A stretch of 64,000 nucleotides of DNA from Candidula unifasciata. Its lineage: Eukaryota; Mollusca; Gastropoda; Stylommatophora; Geomitridae. The translations under genes and the position numbers were made by a program. Below are positions 63,639-64,000 of this stretch, one piece after another (position 1 is the stretch's first letter; each line of letters opens with the position of its first letter). The stretch spans positions 7,501 to 71,500 of the forward strand of contig CAJHNH020002444.1 in the NCBI GenBank assembly GCA_905116865.2. The letters run 5' to 3'. The notes below the pieces were generated by a model, which had not been told where the DNA came from, did not search any database, and saw nothing but the letters and a program-made list of their open reading frames with translations.

Positions 63639-64000
63639 CAGTGCCTGGATTTAGACATAAGCTAAATAAGCTATAGACTAGGGCCTCACCATCTAGTGGC
63701 CTCAGAAAATTCCCCTTTCTTCCAATACATTTTGACAACATAATCGATAGTTTTAGTATTAGGCTCTTAAACAAGGCTTAAGGTCCCCTGTCCCACTCTT
63801 ACAAAATTTAAAAGGAGTCTGAATATACTAAGAGCTTTCTTTGTATCGGCGATCCTGCTATCAGTAAGTTTGTAGGAACAATAACTGATCTCATATTCAC
63901 TGAGAAGCGAACCAAATGGTTCAGTCATCTTTTCAGAAGACAGCAGTGCTAAATATAATCTTAGGCGATACATTTAAGAAGAGCTACACAAGAGAACGAT
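63639..64000. mobile_element. Possible hAT element running off the window
   Basis: Starts CAGTGCCTGGATTTAGACAT, a hAT-style end. It contains a 68-codon minus-strand frame (63767-63973: RLRLYLALLSSEKM, LLSEYEIS) of uncertain origin, perhaps a decayed transposase tail. The other end is outside the window. Confidence 0.4.

Overview
This window looks like gene-poor, repeat-saturated nuclear DNA from an animal, most likely a mollusc or other lophotrochozoan. The reasons are: no bacterial-style coding density; dozens of tRNA-headed SINE copies; 5'-truncated LINE fragments with RT, RNase H and C-terminal motifs; hAT elements with 8-bp target duplications; a degenerate TTAGGG-type telomeric tract; and a dispersed element with an (ACTG)n tract and terminal hairpin that recalls the pearl/HINE-type elements of bivalves. 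The taxon is an inference. I see no intact host gene. The best host-gene candidate is a 25-codon cysteine-rich terminal exon at 63.5 kb on the minus strand. Nearly all long open frames are simple repeats or minisatellites whose period is a multiple of 3.

Families named here: A = tRNA-headed SINE (about 250-290 bp) ending in a TTTAC-rich 3' body, with two different heads. B = tRNA-headed SINE of about 370 bp. C = tRNA-headed SINE of about 240 bp. D = about 290-bp retroposon ending in (GAA)n. E = about 210-bp element running from a hairpin to (AGTC)n. F = tRNA-headed repeat with a GGTTCGA B box. G = retroposon with a (GTTC)n tail.

Layout. 0-9 kb: D, A and E copies, a LINE RT fragment, and 26-, 14-, about 100- and 31-bp arrays. 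9-14.2 kb: several LINE 3' ends with D, A and C copies. 15.1-16.4 kb: an E cluster split by a 210-bp (ACT)n array. 16.4-25 kb: LINE end, hAT MITE, then A, E, B, D and G copies and a hAT deletion derivative with a transposase tail. 25.5-33.8 kb: a 490-bp GAA array on a LINE end, a 1.4-kb 26-bp satellite, and a LINE carrying a 39-bp minisatellite born at its own deletion junction. 35-37 kb: two head-to-head palindromic repeats around a LINE. 39.26-39.97 kb: an inverted-repeat transposon carrying telomere-like DNA. 41-51.7 kb: 64-, 74- and 33-bp arrays and a 700-bp compound microsatellite. 53-57 kb: a hAT MITE at the centre of a palindrome, a nested D/A/LINE stack, and a SINE with clean target duplications. 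59.7 kb: a SINE-like element whose 5' end is the U2 snRNA 5' end. 61-64 kb: LINE ends, a LINE inserted across a hAT boundary, E inserted in an 18-bp array, and the candidate exon.

The elements act as parasites of one another. LINE machinery with GAA or GAT tails plausibly mobilises the SINEs and D. Their 3' tails seed the microsatellites, and some LINE 3' segments have expanded into minisatellites. The most novel-looking item is the U2-headed element at 59.67-59.91 kb, followed by the telomere-carrying transposon at 39.3-40.0 kb.
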